Position numbers and translations under genes: made by a program. A model generated the notes under the pieces. The model ran no database searches and was not told the DNA's origin. It worked only from the letters and a program-made list of their open reading frames with translations. A DNA stretch of 64,000 nt from Trametes villosa (taxonomy: Eukaryota > Basidiomycota > Agaricomycetes > Polyporales > Polyporaceae): positions 744,001 through 808,000 of the forward strand of contig PUDQ02000014.1 of assembly GCA_002964805.2 (NCBI GenBank), given 5' to 3'. Positions 53,336 to 64,000 of the stretch are shown here, one piece after another; the first letter of the stretch is position 1; each line of letters starts with the position of its first letter.

Positions 53336-54972
53336 TTAAGTCTCCATGTCCTCGTTCGCGTCGTTAGGCGGGGGAGCATCTGCCCCAGCGTCCTCTCGAG
53401 GGTCTTGATGAGCCTCCTCACTGTCGTTTGATACGGCGGGAGGCTCGGGGTCTTCAGCGGAAGCAGCCGTGGAAGACTGCACCGCTGGCTCAACGTCCAT
53501 TTCGTCGTTGGGCGGAGGATCGTTGGGGGTGGATGCGTTGGTGGAGGGAGGCGCGGGAGGTATAACTCCCAACGCCTCGAGAGTGGGTACAATGGGGACG
53601 TCCGCGATACTGCGGACGCCCGTGAATACGAGGTCGCGGTCGTCAGGCATCATGCCCTGTTGCCCGGCGCGTGACCGGTATGCCGCGATTTGGTGCTCGT
53701 CGGCCCATTCGAAGGTGACGCCGATTTGAGCGTACCATCGCGCGACGTGGAAGAGCGAGAGTGCGTCTTCGGCGAAACTGCCGGGGTATGTGGTAGAGCC
53801 TCCGTCGGTATTGACGGGGTATCCGCCGCGTTGGACGATGTCGCGGTACAGCCCGCGCACTGAAAACAGTGTGTTGGCCATGACGATCCAACGTCCCCGA
53901 GATTTGGGCTCGGTGCCGCGCCGAAGCGGCAACCGAGCCATCCGGTGGAACTCGACGTGGGTGAGTTGAGGACGGCCGGAGCCATCAACAATCATCCACG
54001 GAGGGGTTTGGTCGCGGTACAACGCGAACCAGTCCCTGAGCTCGGTCGCGGGTGCGTCGTACCGGGGCTGGGGACGACGTCCTTGACGGGATCGGCAGGT
54101 GGCCCGTGTGCATAGGCACGAGACCAGGCGGAGTGTAGGCCGTGGAATGGCCGATGGTGGCGAGATGGGGAGGCTTGTCGGGATTCCACCAAGAATCGGC
54201 GAGAATCCGTAGCCCGCGCACGCTAGTGTACGACGGGTTGTCGTTGACCTGCGCCAGCAGGTGTTGGATCCGGTGGCGCGCCTCGCCCATGTCGATAGCG
54301 GCAGCGTCCATAATCGACCGCGCGTGGGCTTCAGTCACTGGTACAAAGTCGTACCAGTGGTTCGCACGCTGCGGGTCGGTATTGGCCGGCAGCGCGAGGA
54401 GGTGGTGGGGCCAGCCGGGCACTTGACGATCGGGCTGCTGCCAACCGCTGGGCAGGAGGACCGTCAGCTGGCTCTGGGTGACCGACGCGGGGATGGGGAG
54501 GCCTCGACGATTGTACCGACTGATGGTACGATCCTTGAGTCGTTTGAATCGACTCTTGTCGAAGTCCTCCTCGTCGCCCGAACTGTTCTCCCAGTCGACC
54601 ATGGGATGTTCTCGCTCAGGTGCCAGAAGCGACACCCGAGGCGCGTTTGGCGACGACGACGGGCCAGCAGTGGGCTGCGTCGTCGCGGATGCCGACGCGG
54701 ACGCGGAGCCTGTTACGGACTCACGCGGTGGCGGGTTTGTGGGGCGAGGAGGTGACCGAGCACGAGGCGGCGTCCTCGCCCTTCGTGGCGGGGAGGTTGC
54801 ACGACGCGACGGCCCTTGTTGCGGCGAATACGGGCGGCGAGAGGGGCCCGACGTCGATACTGACGCCTGGCCTCGGTCTTCTTGTCGACGAGGGCTGGCT
54901 TCGCATGCATCCCGAGGCCTATCATAGGTCCTCGGGCGGCTTCGCAGCTGCCGGTTGGCCTGCTCCAGCTGC

Positions 54973-57900
54973 ACCAGTTGCTGTAGCAGAATACTGTTAC
55001 GAACCGTATAGCTCCCGTAACCGTTTTACAATACGAACCGTCAGGCTTCGTATTGTAATACGAAGCTCCGGGGCAGCCACCGGGAGCTGCCTGATTAGGC
55101 AGGCAGCCCGGGGGAGGCCTGTTATCTCCCCAGAGATAACAGATCTGGGGAGATAAGGGCCTAATCTCACTGATTAGGCCCCTCCCCTTATCTCCCGAGC
55201 TGCCCGGGCCTCCCGATAGCCTCGGGGGTCCGGCGGCTATTTGCCCCTTTGGGCACCATAGCCTGGTAGGTGCTCCCTCCATTGCTCACTCAGTTTTTAC
55301 TCAATCAGGCTGATTGTAGGCGCGTTTTAAACGCATTTTCAGGGCGAACAAGACGCAGGTATTGCGACGCAAATCAGGTAAGTACTCAGTGCGCCTCCCA
55401 GTGGACTTACAGCCTCTTCTGCCCACAGAAATTAGGCCATATCTCGACCGTTCCTTCGCGCGCCCGCGCGCGAAGTGTATCCCCATATTTGGGTAATCAA
55501 TGCGCACAGGATGAGCCCCTGCGCTTGCAAAACCGTCCAGCGGTTGCGGTGCAGCATCTGTCCCACCTCAGGGGCAGGCCCACTTGTAGCAGCTCCATGA
55601 TGACTGGGCGGAATTGCGTCGGAGTGGGCGCGTTTTAAAGGTAATGTATGCCATATTCCGGGCGACCCATTCGCACAGCCGCGAAACGCGTGGTATTAGC
55701 CAGGGGAGGCAAACAGTGCTCAGCCACAGCAGCCTCCCCTGGCTGATATCTCACTCAGTTCTCCACCGATTGCCAAGGTTCATACACCGTCTGAAAGCTG
55801 CTGAAAGCAGCTATCAGGCGATGTATACGCCTCAGCGACTCGTCCGCTCGAACCTGCGCTCTCCCCATGCCCTCCTCCTACCCCCCTCTCTCTCACCCTT
55901 TGCTTTGTAGGTATCTCAGCCCCCTCCAAACAGATTCCCCATATTCTTTGTGTCCTTTCATATGCTTATTAATGCTTAGGGTGTCCAGACAGCGAGCAGA
56001 ATCCATGTAATGTCATTTTCTCTGGCTCCTAAGGGTGTCCAGAGAAACTATGCAATATCTCGCTCAGTTTTCCAGCGTTCGCTTAGCTCTCTTTTTCATT
56101 CTCTTCCCATTATCTGTACCTACCGGGAACACCACTCCACAGCGTTATCGGGCCTCAGGATGTATGGTAAAATCGTTATCAGCGCGGAGTTACATCGGTA
56201 CACAGGGGCTCCTCTAGTACATGTACTACAGATCGAATGGTACGGTCCGAAAGCGACTAATATTGCGAATCCAACGCAAAAGGAATCGTGTTAATAGGTG
56301 CATAACTGACAGAGGTATGGGCGAACCTCTGCTGAAGCCCTGTGCTTCACTACTGCACAGCTACTGTACTTCCCAGACCTTAAGCGATGTCCCCTGTCCC
56401 GAGGCCCTCATCGCCGCGCCTATTTGGGCGCTTGTCCCTATGTCCCCGGCCACCCATCGCCTAACCCCCCTCCACCGAATTCGGTATTTTTGCTTAGTCA
56501 CGGGCGCTTAAGCGCTCTGGGCGAATGATATCGCCTGTGTCCCCCTGTCCCCGGCCACCCATCGCCTACCCTCCCCCTTCCCACGCCCTAATTTAGGGTT
56601 ACATCGCCTCGCTTAAGGTCTGGGAAGTACAGTATGGCCTGTAAGACGCGTCTTACAGGCCCGAGCCTGCACAGCTGTGCAGTACTGCAGTACAGAGCTC
56701 TAGCACTCTCAGACTGGTATTTCAATCAATTTCCAGCCGATTTTGATGAATCCGGATGCGTTGGATGCGCATTTTTATTGGCGTCAGGATGAGGGTACTC
56801 ACAGAATGATACAGTCGACTCATGTAGCGTAAATGACCGTCTCCTTTTGAAACTGATAGTAGTCTACTGACATCTACAGATACTCGATAACGGTTTGAAA
56901 AGATGATCTACGTACGGGAGGTGTATGAGTACACATTGCAAAAAACCGCATGGCGGTAGCTTAGGAAACGGAAGAGAAATCGCACACTCAGTGAGGAGGG
57001 GGTGTAAATGCATCAGAAATTGCTTTCCTGTTCAATGGACTGTGCTGATGACCTTCCCAAACCCATGATCCTTTTCTCACATTATCACAGTACCAACACA
57101 CAAAAAACAGAGTTTCCAGAGCACACCTAGCAAGGTGGGAGAGGCAAAGGGGGGTAGGAGGAGGGCATGGGGAGATCGTCGGTTCAAGCGGACGGATAAC
57201 TGAAGTGTATACATTGCCTAATAGCTGCTTTCAGCAGCTTTCAGACGGTGTATAAACCAAAACTATCGGGGAGGAACTGGTGGAGATATCAGCCAGGGGA
57301 GGCTGCTGTGGCTGAGCACTGCTCGCCTCCCCTGGCTGAAACTGCGCCTCGCGCGGCCGTGCGAATGGATCGCCCAGAGTATAGAGTACATTACCTTTAA
57401 ACGGAGTCCTTTCCGACGCGAATCCGGCCACTAATGGCCGAGTTGCAGCATGCAGGCCTGCCCCTGAGGTGGGGCAGGCGCTGCACCGGAACGCCTGGTC
57501 GGATTTGCGCGCGCAAGGGCTTGTTAGGTGCGCATTAATCACCCGAGTCCGGGGATATATTTCGCACACGTGCGCGCAAAACAACGGCCGAGATATGGCC
57601 TGTTTCCTGTGGACAGAGGAGGCTGTAAGTACACTGGGAGGCGCAGTGAGTACTTACCCAATATGTGTCGCATCACCCGCGTCTTGTTCGCCTTAAAAAT
57701 GCGTTCAAAATGAGCCTACAATCAGTCGGATTGAGTAGGAATTGAGTGAGCTAGGGGGAGGGGACCTACCAGGCTATGGTGCCCAAAGGGGCAAATAGCC
57801 GCCGGACCCCCGAGGCTATCGGGAGGCCCGGGCAGCTCGGGAGATAAGGGGAGGGGCCTAATCAGTGAGATTAGGCCCTTATCTCCCCAGATCTGTTATC

Positions 57901-58063
57901 TCTGGGGAGATAACAGGCCTCCCCCGGGCTGCCTGCCTAATCAGGCAGCTCCCGGTGGCTGCCCCGGAGCTTCGTATTACAATACGAAGCCTGACGGTTC
58001 GTATTGTAAAACGGTTACGGGAGCTATACGGTTCGTGACAGTATTTGGGTACAACAGCTGCTG
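54973..58063 (-). mobile_element. D3: 3091 bp long-TIR element in Gy2 ORF3
   Basis: Starts ACCAGTTGCTGTAG and ends TACAACAGCTGCTG. Perfect 8 bp duplication CCAGCTGC (54965-54972, 58064-58071). Same length as D1 and, as far as compared, nearly identical in reverse orientation (base i of D1 matches base 81971-i), including the nested 269 bp MITE. No transposase. Confidence 0.9.
56364..56632. mobile_element. 269 bp MITE nested in D3
   Basis: Reverse-complement copy of the MITE in D1 (25339-25607) with the same CTGTACTTCCCAGACC ends and TA flanks (56362-56363). Confidence 0.85.
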
Positions 58064-58913
58064 CCAGCTGCTCCTTCAACCGCGAGTTGTCGTCGCGGGC
58101 CTGCTCAAGCTGCTGGGTAGCGGTATTCCGCTCCCGTCGATACCGCTCCATGCGGTCGTTGTTCTCGGTGCCCTGTCGTCGAGCTTCCGCCAACTGCGAC
58201 AAAAGCTCCTGCATCCTCCGCGTGTGCTCTTCGCGCTCTATCGCGCGCTCGGCCGCGGTTCCTCCCCCTTCAGAGCGTTGATGCTCCTGGAAGTACTGCC
58301 AGAACCGAGACTGCAGTTGAGCTTGAACGCTCGACTGCGCGTCCCGGAACGATGATTCGTTCTGTGCAGCAACGTAGTGCCGCACGAACTCCTCACACAA
58401 CGGGCATTGGGCCGTGTGAGCGACCAGCAACGACTGATTGGGCACCGGGCCCCAGCTCATGTGGTTGAGGGGCATGAGCGGGGGCATGCCGGGCATCGTC
58501 GTGGCGGGCGTCGGGATACTTGACGAACCGTACGCTGATTGAGGCGCACGGTTGAGGGCCGCAGGGTTCCCATAAGGGATGCCCAACGGCTGCTCCGGCG
58601 ACCAGCCGTACGTTGATGCGTACCCGAACGGGTTCGGGGGCATCATAGCCTGGCGTGGCTGTTGCTGTTGAAACAGCTGCTGCACTTGGGGCGGCAGCTG
58701 TGCGGCATACATGCCCTGCATCGAATAAGATGCAGGGCCCAGAGCAGGCACGCCCATTTGGACGGCCTGCACGTCGTGAGGGGGGTTCTGGGGCATTGCG
58801 GGTGGCGGTTGTGCCGGTTGTGGCGGCTGAGCGTCCACGACCATTTCGGTCGTGGACGCGGGGACTTGGGACGTGGGAGGCGCGGAGCCTTGAGGTTGCT
58901 GGTTGGGGTCCAT

Positions 58914-59214
58914 GGGGCCGTTGGCGAGGTTGAGCGGGTGAGCGAGAGGGTGGTGGGTGAGTGTGAGTGCGAGAGCGAAGAGGAGGGCTACGACGCGCGA
59001 GCTGGCAAGTCTCGCCAAGTCCGCTAGGGTCGGCGGGCGCTTCCGAATCGGAGCTCCAATTGACTTTCAATCGCGTGTCGCGTCGCGTCCTCTGGTCTCG
59101 TGACCGTTCTGGCCGATCTCGATTATTGGGATCGGCCCGGACGGTGGCTGTGCTCGCGCTTACCCCGTCCGAATAGTTCGGACTGGTACTTGAGCTCGAC
59201 CATTACGGTCGGGT
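58914..59214 (-). promoter_or_regulatory. Gy2 pol-ORF3 spacer
   Basis: About 300 bp between the pol stop and the ORF3 ATG, with C/T-rich leader (CACTCACACTCACCCACCAC) and hairpin GCCGATCccaataatcgaGATCGGC. It is the equivalent of 18938-19184 in Gy1; a promoter for ORF3 is inferred only. Confidence 0.35.
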
Positions 59215-62200
59215 TCAAGGCTCTCGGGCTACGGCTATTGTTGCCGTAGCCTTGTCTTTCCTCGGTAACGCTCGCCAGTCTCGGGCCCCCATAAGCTGGC
59301 AGTACTCATCGAGTGCTGCCAGGTCCTTACAATGATCGTAAGGTTCCCAAGTATGGTCGCCAAGAGTCCACCGAACATGGAATTGGCACTTATTGCCCTT
59401 CCACTCGTGTCCGACTATTTCGTCCACGAGCCACTCGGTATCGTCGGGCTGTCCAAAATCGTAGAAGGCCTGTGCTTCCCGATGTGGGAATACAGCATCG
59501 TCATTGGGCTCATGCCGCCGTAAAAGCGAGACATGAAACCTCGGATGTATACGCCTGTCTCGCAATTCCGCGGGCAGGTCCAAGACATAGTTGGACGTGT
59601 GCGGAAGGCACTCGACTATTCGGTACGGTCCGACGTATTTAGGTACGAGCTTTCTCGCTCGTCCCTTAGGAATAGCCAGGTTCTTCGTGGACAAATATAC
59701 CATATCGCCCACTTCGAATTCGGGCTCTTCTTGCCTATGCTTATTGGCATAGTGCGTCTGGGATACACGCGCGTCGATAATGGCGTCGTGTGCTGCTTCA
59801 AGGTTTGCCTTGGCTCGTTGCGCAAATTCGCGCACACCATGGAAAGGTGATTCGGTTTTAATACCGTTCATCGAGCGGGGCAAATACCCGTAGTTGAGCT
59901 CGAACGGCGCAAAGCCTGTGGTCGAGCTCGTAGCTGAGTTCATTGCGAACTCAGCTAACGGTAGTTTCTCGTACCAATCGAGCTGATTGGGCGAGACTAT
60001 GGCGCGTAGGATCTGGGATACCGACCTTATGGTGCGTTCACTCAGGCCATCCGTTTGCGGGTGGAATGAGGTGGACATTAATAGTTTGGCACCCATTAGT
60101 CGGTGGAGTTCACGCCAAAATTTTGACGTGAACTTGCTGTCCCGATCCGATACAATAGATTCCGGGATCCCATGCAGTCGTACTACCTCACGGAGGTAGA
60201 CCAATGATAGGTCTGCCGCGGTATCGGTAGTACGGACTGGTATGAGATGAACCATGGACGTGAGCCGACATACGACTACCCATATGTAGTCGTATCCGTG
60301 AGACCGCGGAAAAGGTCCCACGAAATCCATGGACAATGAAGTCCATGGAATGGTCGCGATCGGGAGATTGTGCAGAAGGCCGGTGGGTAGCTTCGTAGAG
60401 GTCTTGGCGGCGTGGCATATGCCGCACGTCAAGCAGAATTTATCGACGTCTTTACGAAGAGTGGGCCACCAGAACCATCGACGCAAATACTCCGAGGTAC
60501 GCTGAGGCCCTAAGTGACCTAGCGTAGTGTGCGCTCAATCCATAGCCAATTCGACTATGGATCGTTTATGGAATAACGCACGAGGAAGACATAATACTTC
60601 CTCGTCCGCTCGGTTCTTGGTATACACGAGCCCGTCTTTCACGGCGAACGTGTGGTAGTGGGAAGGGTTGGACAGTACTTTGCTAAAGGTACTGTCCCGA
60701 AGGTACCCTTCACGGATAGCCTTCAAATACCCCTCCTCGCGGGCAAGATCTGGGCGTAGGGGTGGTCCTGCGGTTAGCGATTCAGCCACCGTAGGATTAT
60801 CTTCTTCAGTGGAGGATCGGTTCGGTAGTGGTCCATTCGGTTGAGCTGCCGAATAAGTGGCAGCCTCAACTACTCGTTCTTCTACTGTTTCAGTAGGGAT
60901 CCAATCGCGCTTTTCCTTGAGCCGTTCGGACTGACGAGTGACGCGAGCCGCCCGAAGCTCCAATAGCCTCGTTTGGGGCAGGTCATCGCCCTCCGGATCC
61001 AGCCAAACATCCGCGTTCACGATGTTATAGTCTGGGACTATATCATTGGCGTGGTCATTTTTGTGGTAGCGCAACAAACAGTCGGCCACCTTGTTGAGTC
61101 GTCCGGGAATATAGGTAATATCGTAGTCAAATCTGGCTAGATATTCGTACCATCGAATCTGACGGCGATTGGGGTTCGCAACGCCCTTCATGAACTCGAG
61201 GGCTTTGTGGTCCGTGACGATTCGAATGTCACGGCCCAGGAGTTTATCCTCCCATTTGAGGAGTCCCTCCATTATGGCGAGGGCTTCTTGTTCGTATGTA
61301 TGGTAAGCCCGTTGCGCGCTGGTGAATTTCTTTGAGAGAAATCCAGCCGGGCGACAGGTCTCCCAGTTCTCGCCTTGTCCGTAGAGCGTCCCAATGCCGA
61401 AGATTGATGCGTCGCAAATGAGCCAAATAGGCTCAGGTCTGCGTGGGTCGATAGGCCTCAATATTGGGACCTTACATGCTAGAGCCTTTATCGACTCAAA
61501 GCATTTATCGTGTAACGATCGCCATACAAACGGCCTGTCGTTGTGTACCATGTCGGATAGCGGCGATGTATACGCCGATATATCCGGTAAGAAATGCGCT
61601 AGGTAGTTAACGAGACCCAGAAATCTCTGGACTTCGTTGTACGACCGTGGTGTTCTCCAATTCCGTATACGACTCATTTTGTCGGTATCGGCATGAAGGC
61701 CTCGGTCATCTATTCGGTGACCGAGACAGTCGAGATCTTTGGAGAACAAGTCGCATTTGGACTTGCTCAAGAACAACTTCGCCTTGCGGAGCGCATCGAA
61801 AACGAGCCGCAAATGCTCGTCGTGTTCTTCCTTGGTATCGGAAAACACGAATATGTCGTCCAAGTATACATGGACAAAGCGTCCGATGTATTCGCGGAAT
61901 ATGGTCGTCATCAACCTTTGAAAGGTTGATGGGGCATTCGTATCGCCCTGCTGCATAACTTCGCTCACGAACGTTCCAAACGGCGTGGCGAAAGCAGTCT
62001 TCCATATGTCCTCAGCTACGATGCGTACTTGTTCGTACACATCGGATAGGTCTATCTTCGAGCGGTACTTCGCTCGAGCGACATCCATTCGTATTTGATC
62101 TTGGTCCGGAAAGGGCGTAAGATCATGGACCGTATTATCGTTACGCTGTCTCGCGTCGATAACCGTTCGCAGCTTGCCATTCTTCTTGGCTACGCACAAT

Positions 62201-62766
62201 AATGGTGTGGCCTGGGAGACTGTTTCCGGCCTCCACCAACCCGCTTTTACATAGCGGTTGATTTTCGATAGAAGCTCGCCCTTTATCGCCTCCGCACATC
62301 GCGGAAGGTGATACCGGTAGATCTTCTTCTCGTCGATCAGTGGTATTTTGTGGTTCACCTCTCGATATGGAGGTAAACTGTCAGGCGCAGGACGCATAAT
62401 GTCCTCCGTCTCCTTGTACCACTTGTCTCGAAGAGCGTTAAGCTCCTCTTCTTCTTCGTCAATCACAAATCCGACGTGAGTGCGTCGGATTTGCTCATCA
62501 TCCCATTGCTCTTTCGCAATGTGGTCTAGCAATTTGTTGATCCCTAAGGGATCTTCAAAACCGAATCTATCACGTCTTACTCCTTTCGATGAGTGTAGAC
62601 TGGGCAAAAATCGCTCAGCTATGTTAGGGGGAACACTATTTCGTGCTCTCCCTTGGTGTCTAACCGGTGGATTCACGGCTTCAACGCCGTTCCCTCCCCC
62701 TTCCGGAGACACTGTGGTCTTAGCATAGCGAGTGTGGGAGGGCTCCGCTTTCGTGGACTCCGCCAT
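59215..62766 (-). pseudogene. pol: Gy2 Pol with one nonsense codon in the integrase zinc region
   Basis: Closely related to Gy1 Pol. Starts MAESTKAEPSH at 62766, three codons after the gag UAG. RT carries DLSDVYEQVR and YLDD (about 61865); RNase H has ICDASIFGIG and VTDHKALEF. A TGA at 60537-60535 replaces the codon equivalent to Gln in LDQAHS, just before the HHCC region; the same frame continues open through integrase (CLTCGIC; SMDFVG; SDRDSKF; SERT) and chromodomain (EWLVDEIVGHEW...HVRWTLGDHTWEP) to 59215. Apart from this stop the frame is intact, so inactivation is recent. Hairpins are frequent, as in Gy1 (for example ATACGACTACccatatGTAGTCGTAT near 60270-60295). Confidence 0.9.
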
Positions 62767-62772
62767 GCTCTG

Positions 62773-62775
62773 CTA
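62773..62775 (-). promoter_or_regulatory. Gy2 gag/pol UAG
   Basis: CAT-UAG-CAG-AGC-AUG on the minus strand: a single UAG separates gag and pol in the same frame, as in Gy1. Here an AUG follows three codons later, so reinitiation is also possible. CAG right after UAG is the first half of the leaky CARYYA context, but AGC does not complete it. Confidence 0.6.
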
Positions 62776-64000
62776 ATGTGCAGGGCGTGGCTTGACCTCC
62801 TGAGGCGCGTCGCGGAAGAGCGGAATGCTCTTCCCGCCTACCCATACTCGATCCTTCCCAAAATCGAGCACTATATTGTGCTGTCGACAGAATACGGTGC
62901 CGAGTATGGCATCGTATTTGTCGATGTCCACTACATCAAAGTAGTGCTGTTGTCGCACTGGGCCTATAGCAATTTCGGCTTGTGCGCCGAAATTGATCTT
63001 CGTGCGACTGCCTTTGGTGCCTAGTTGTAGGCCCATTGGTTCTGTAAGGTCGATCCGTCCGGCCTTACAGATGTACGCGAACTCCGGGGTAATGGAGTCC
63101 GTCGTACATCCTGAGTCGAAAAGCACTAAGGCTCGGATGCCGTTTATGGGCAATTCGGCGCATAACGTGCGCTGTTCTTCCTTCGCTCTTCGAGGTTGGG
63201 CGGCCGGGTCTTCTATACGACACACTTTCGCGTCGTACATCCACCCGTGCCGCGCATCGCGGTCTTTTCCGACCGCCATGCTGTGGATCCTCACAGCCTG
63301 TGCAGTCTCAGAGTCTATAATCGACTCGAGTCTCATACCTGCGAAATGTACGGCATTATCGCCGTCATTCCATCCCTCTTGGCCATCATCCGGCTCGGAC
63401 TCGTACTGAGATCCTCCCCATCCATATTCGGATGCTGGATAATCACCAGCCTTGTCCTCTCCTGGGTCATAGTCTTGATGGTCGGCCCTATCATCGGGTT
63501 CGACCTGGTCCTGCTCGGGTGTATCTTCAGCCGGCTCGGGTGGTTGTTCGCCATCCGAGTTGTCGTCCACAACACGTTGGGCAAACATTCGTGGTGGGTT
63601 CAAGTCCCGCTTGCCTGCGTTGGGACAGACCGGATCGGACGCATAATGTCCGATTTGCCCGCACGAGAAGCATTTGACTGCGGCCTTCGTGGCCGGATGC
63701 CCCGAGGTAGGCTTGGCTGCTGTACTGGCGGAAGGCCTAGGACGGTCGGGAGGTGTACTCGCAGTACGATTACGGTCCTGCGAATAGACTCGCGATGGTC
63801 CACTCCTCGGTTTGGAGGAGCTCGGATTAGACGATTGCGGTCTGGAGGAACTAGGGGTAGTTTTATGCTTGCCCTTAGCGTCATGAGTGGTGCGATGGTT
63901 TGAAGAAGAGGCATGAGCCGTAGAAGGCTCACGCTGCTGCCGGCGCATTTGCATTGCGCGGGTGTTCTCCTCTATATCGAGGGCGGATTGGTACAACTCA
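62773..64000 (-). CDS. gag: Gy2 Gag-protease, C-terminal part
   Basis: Partial; continues beyond the window end. Visible: end of the gag domain (YQSALDIEENTRAMQMRR), a Ser/Lys-rich linker, zinc knuckle CFSCGQIGHYASDPVC (CX2CX4HX6C, about 63680-63635), an acidic region, and protease site FDSGCTTDS (about 63125-63098) with a GTKGSRTKINFGA flap-like segment. It ends ...EVKPRPAH-UAG. It aligns along its whole visible length with Gy1 Gag-protease. Confidence 0.88.
   Translation of the reverse strand, partial: ELYQSALDIEENTRAMQMRRQQREPSTAHASSSNHRTTHDAKGKHKTTPSSSRPQSSNPSSSKPRSGPSRVYSQDRNRTASTPPDRPRPSASTAAKPTSGHPATKAAVKCFSCGQIGHYASDPVCPNAGKRDLNPPRMFAQRVVDDNSDGEQPPEPAEDTPEQDQVEPDDRADHQDYDPGEDKAGDYPASEYGWGGSQYESEPDDGQEGWNDGDNAVHFAGMRLESIIDSETAQAVRIHSMAVGKDRDARHGWMYDAKVCRIEDPAAQPRRAKEEQRTLCAELPINGIRALVLFDSGCTTDSITPEFAYICKAGRIDLTEPMGLQLGTKGSRTKINFGAQAEIAIGPVRQQHYFDVVDIDKYDAILGTVFCRQHNIVLDFGKDRVWVGGKSIPLFRDAPQEVKPRPAH

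Larger units (their letters stand above)
53336..58913 (-). pseudogene. Gy2 ORF3, homologue of Gy1 ORF3, split by D3 and frameshifted
   Basis: Segment 1 is 58913-58064 (ATG at 58913, MDPNQQPQG) and segment 2 is 54964-53336. Segment 1 has the Pro/Gln-rich start, the LLVAH...CPLCEEFVRHY...FRDAQ module (about 58440-58330) and a coiled coil that continues directly into segment 2 (KEQL|EQANRQL). Segment 2 has EHPMVDWEN, VPGWPHHLLALP...HWYDFVPV...GEARHRI..LLAQVN, TPPGL and LFSVRGLYRDIV blocks shared with Gy1, then an acidic Pro-rich tail. A one-base shift around 54065 moves the frame (first frame ends at 53985, second is open from before 54022). Summed length 2479 bases is one over a multiple of three. 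Function unknown. Confidence 0.78.
52697..64000 (-). mobile_element. Gy2: Ty3/gypsy chromovirus with ORF3, relative of Gy1, carrying D3
   Basis: Reading on the minus strand: gag-protease (from beyond 64000 to 62773), UAG, pol (62766-59215), ORF3 (58913-53336, split by D3), 3' UTR, polypurine tract and 3' LTR (52988-52697). Same architecture as Gy1. Known defects: a TGA in integrase (60535-60537), a one-base shift in ORF3 near 54065, and the D3 insertion. It is inserted into element E protease. Confidence 0.9.

Overview
This window looks like a transposon-packed region of a basidiomycete (Agaricomycetes-type) fungal nuclear genome. The evidence is short 49-70 bp introns with GTRNGT donors and CTRAY-like branch points, a multi-exon KDZ (Kyakuja-Dileera-Zisupton) transposase with its cysteine-cluster domain, chromodomain Ty3/gypsy elements, and a PIF1-helicase Helitron. 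No ordinary host gene, rRNA, tRNA or CRISPR array was recognised. Nearly every base I can assign is mobile DNA, nested several layers deep. All coordinates, splice sites and motif calls were read by eye; no database search was run.

Layout. 1-5.8 kb: two Helitron helicase copies in opposite orientation; the plus copy sits inside the minus copy. 5.8-7.3 kb: a decayed Ty1/copia gag-protease-integrase fragment joined to the minus Helitron. 7.3-13.4 kb: mostly non-coding, with two outward-facing Helitron 3' ends (9269 and 13449), a long inverted-repeat element and a 152 bp MITE. 13450-29411: Gy1, a chromoviral Ty3/gypsy element with gag-protease, an in-frame UAG, pol, then a large third ORF (ORF3) and a 288 bp 3' LTR. 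Gy1 ORF3 is interrupted by a gag-only LTR element (B, 19721-23515) and by a 3091 bp long-TIR element (D1, 23908-26998). 29412-39905: a KDZ transposon with three genes and inverted subterminal repeat arrays. 40080-50938: a second gypsy type (element C) with gag, a classic -1 frameshift signal, protease, RT, RNase H, integrase and chromodomain, plus an antisense three-exon Zn2Cys6-like gene. It is split by a solo LTR (41448-45045), which itself holds D2 (41827-44643). 50939-52696: pieces of a third gypsy type (E). 52697-64000: Gy2, a relative of Gy1 on the minus strand, with its ORF3 split by D3 (54973-58063).

How the parts work together. Gy1 and Gy2 share an unusual plan: gag and pol lie in one frame separated by a single UAG, and a third ORF of about 855 codons follows pol. 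Removing B and D1 with one target-site copy each restores an exact multiple of three for Gy1 ORF3. Both elements are also saturated with short perfect hairpins, even in coding sequence. Element C uses a different Gag-Pol strategy: A AAA AAC followed after 6 nt by a 9 bp/9 bp H-type pseudoknot. Element B shares LTR ends and gag with C but lacks pol, so it probably depends on a C-like partner. The D family (8 bp target duplications, about 0.9 kb inverted repeats, no transposase seen) must also be mobilised in trans.

The strongest candidates for something undescribed are the ORF3 of Gy1/Gy2, their hairpin saturation and UAG organisation, the frameshift pseudoknot and spliced antisense gene of element C, and the D family.
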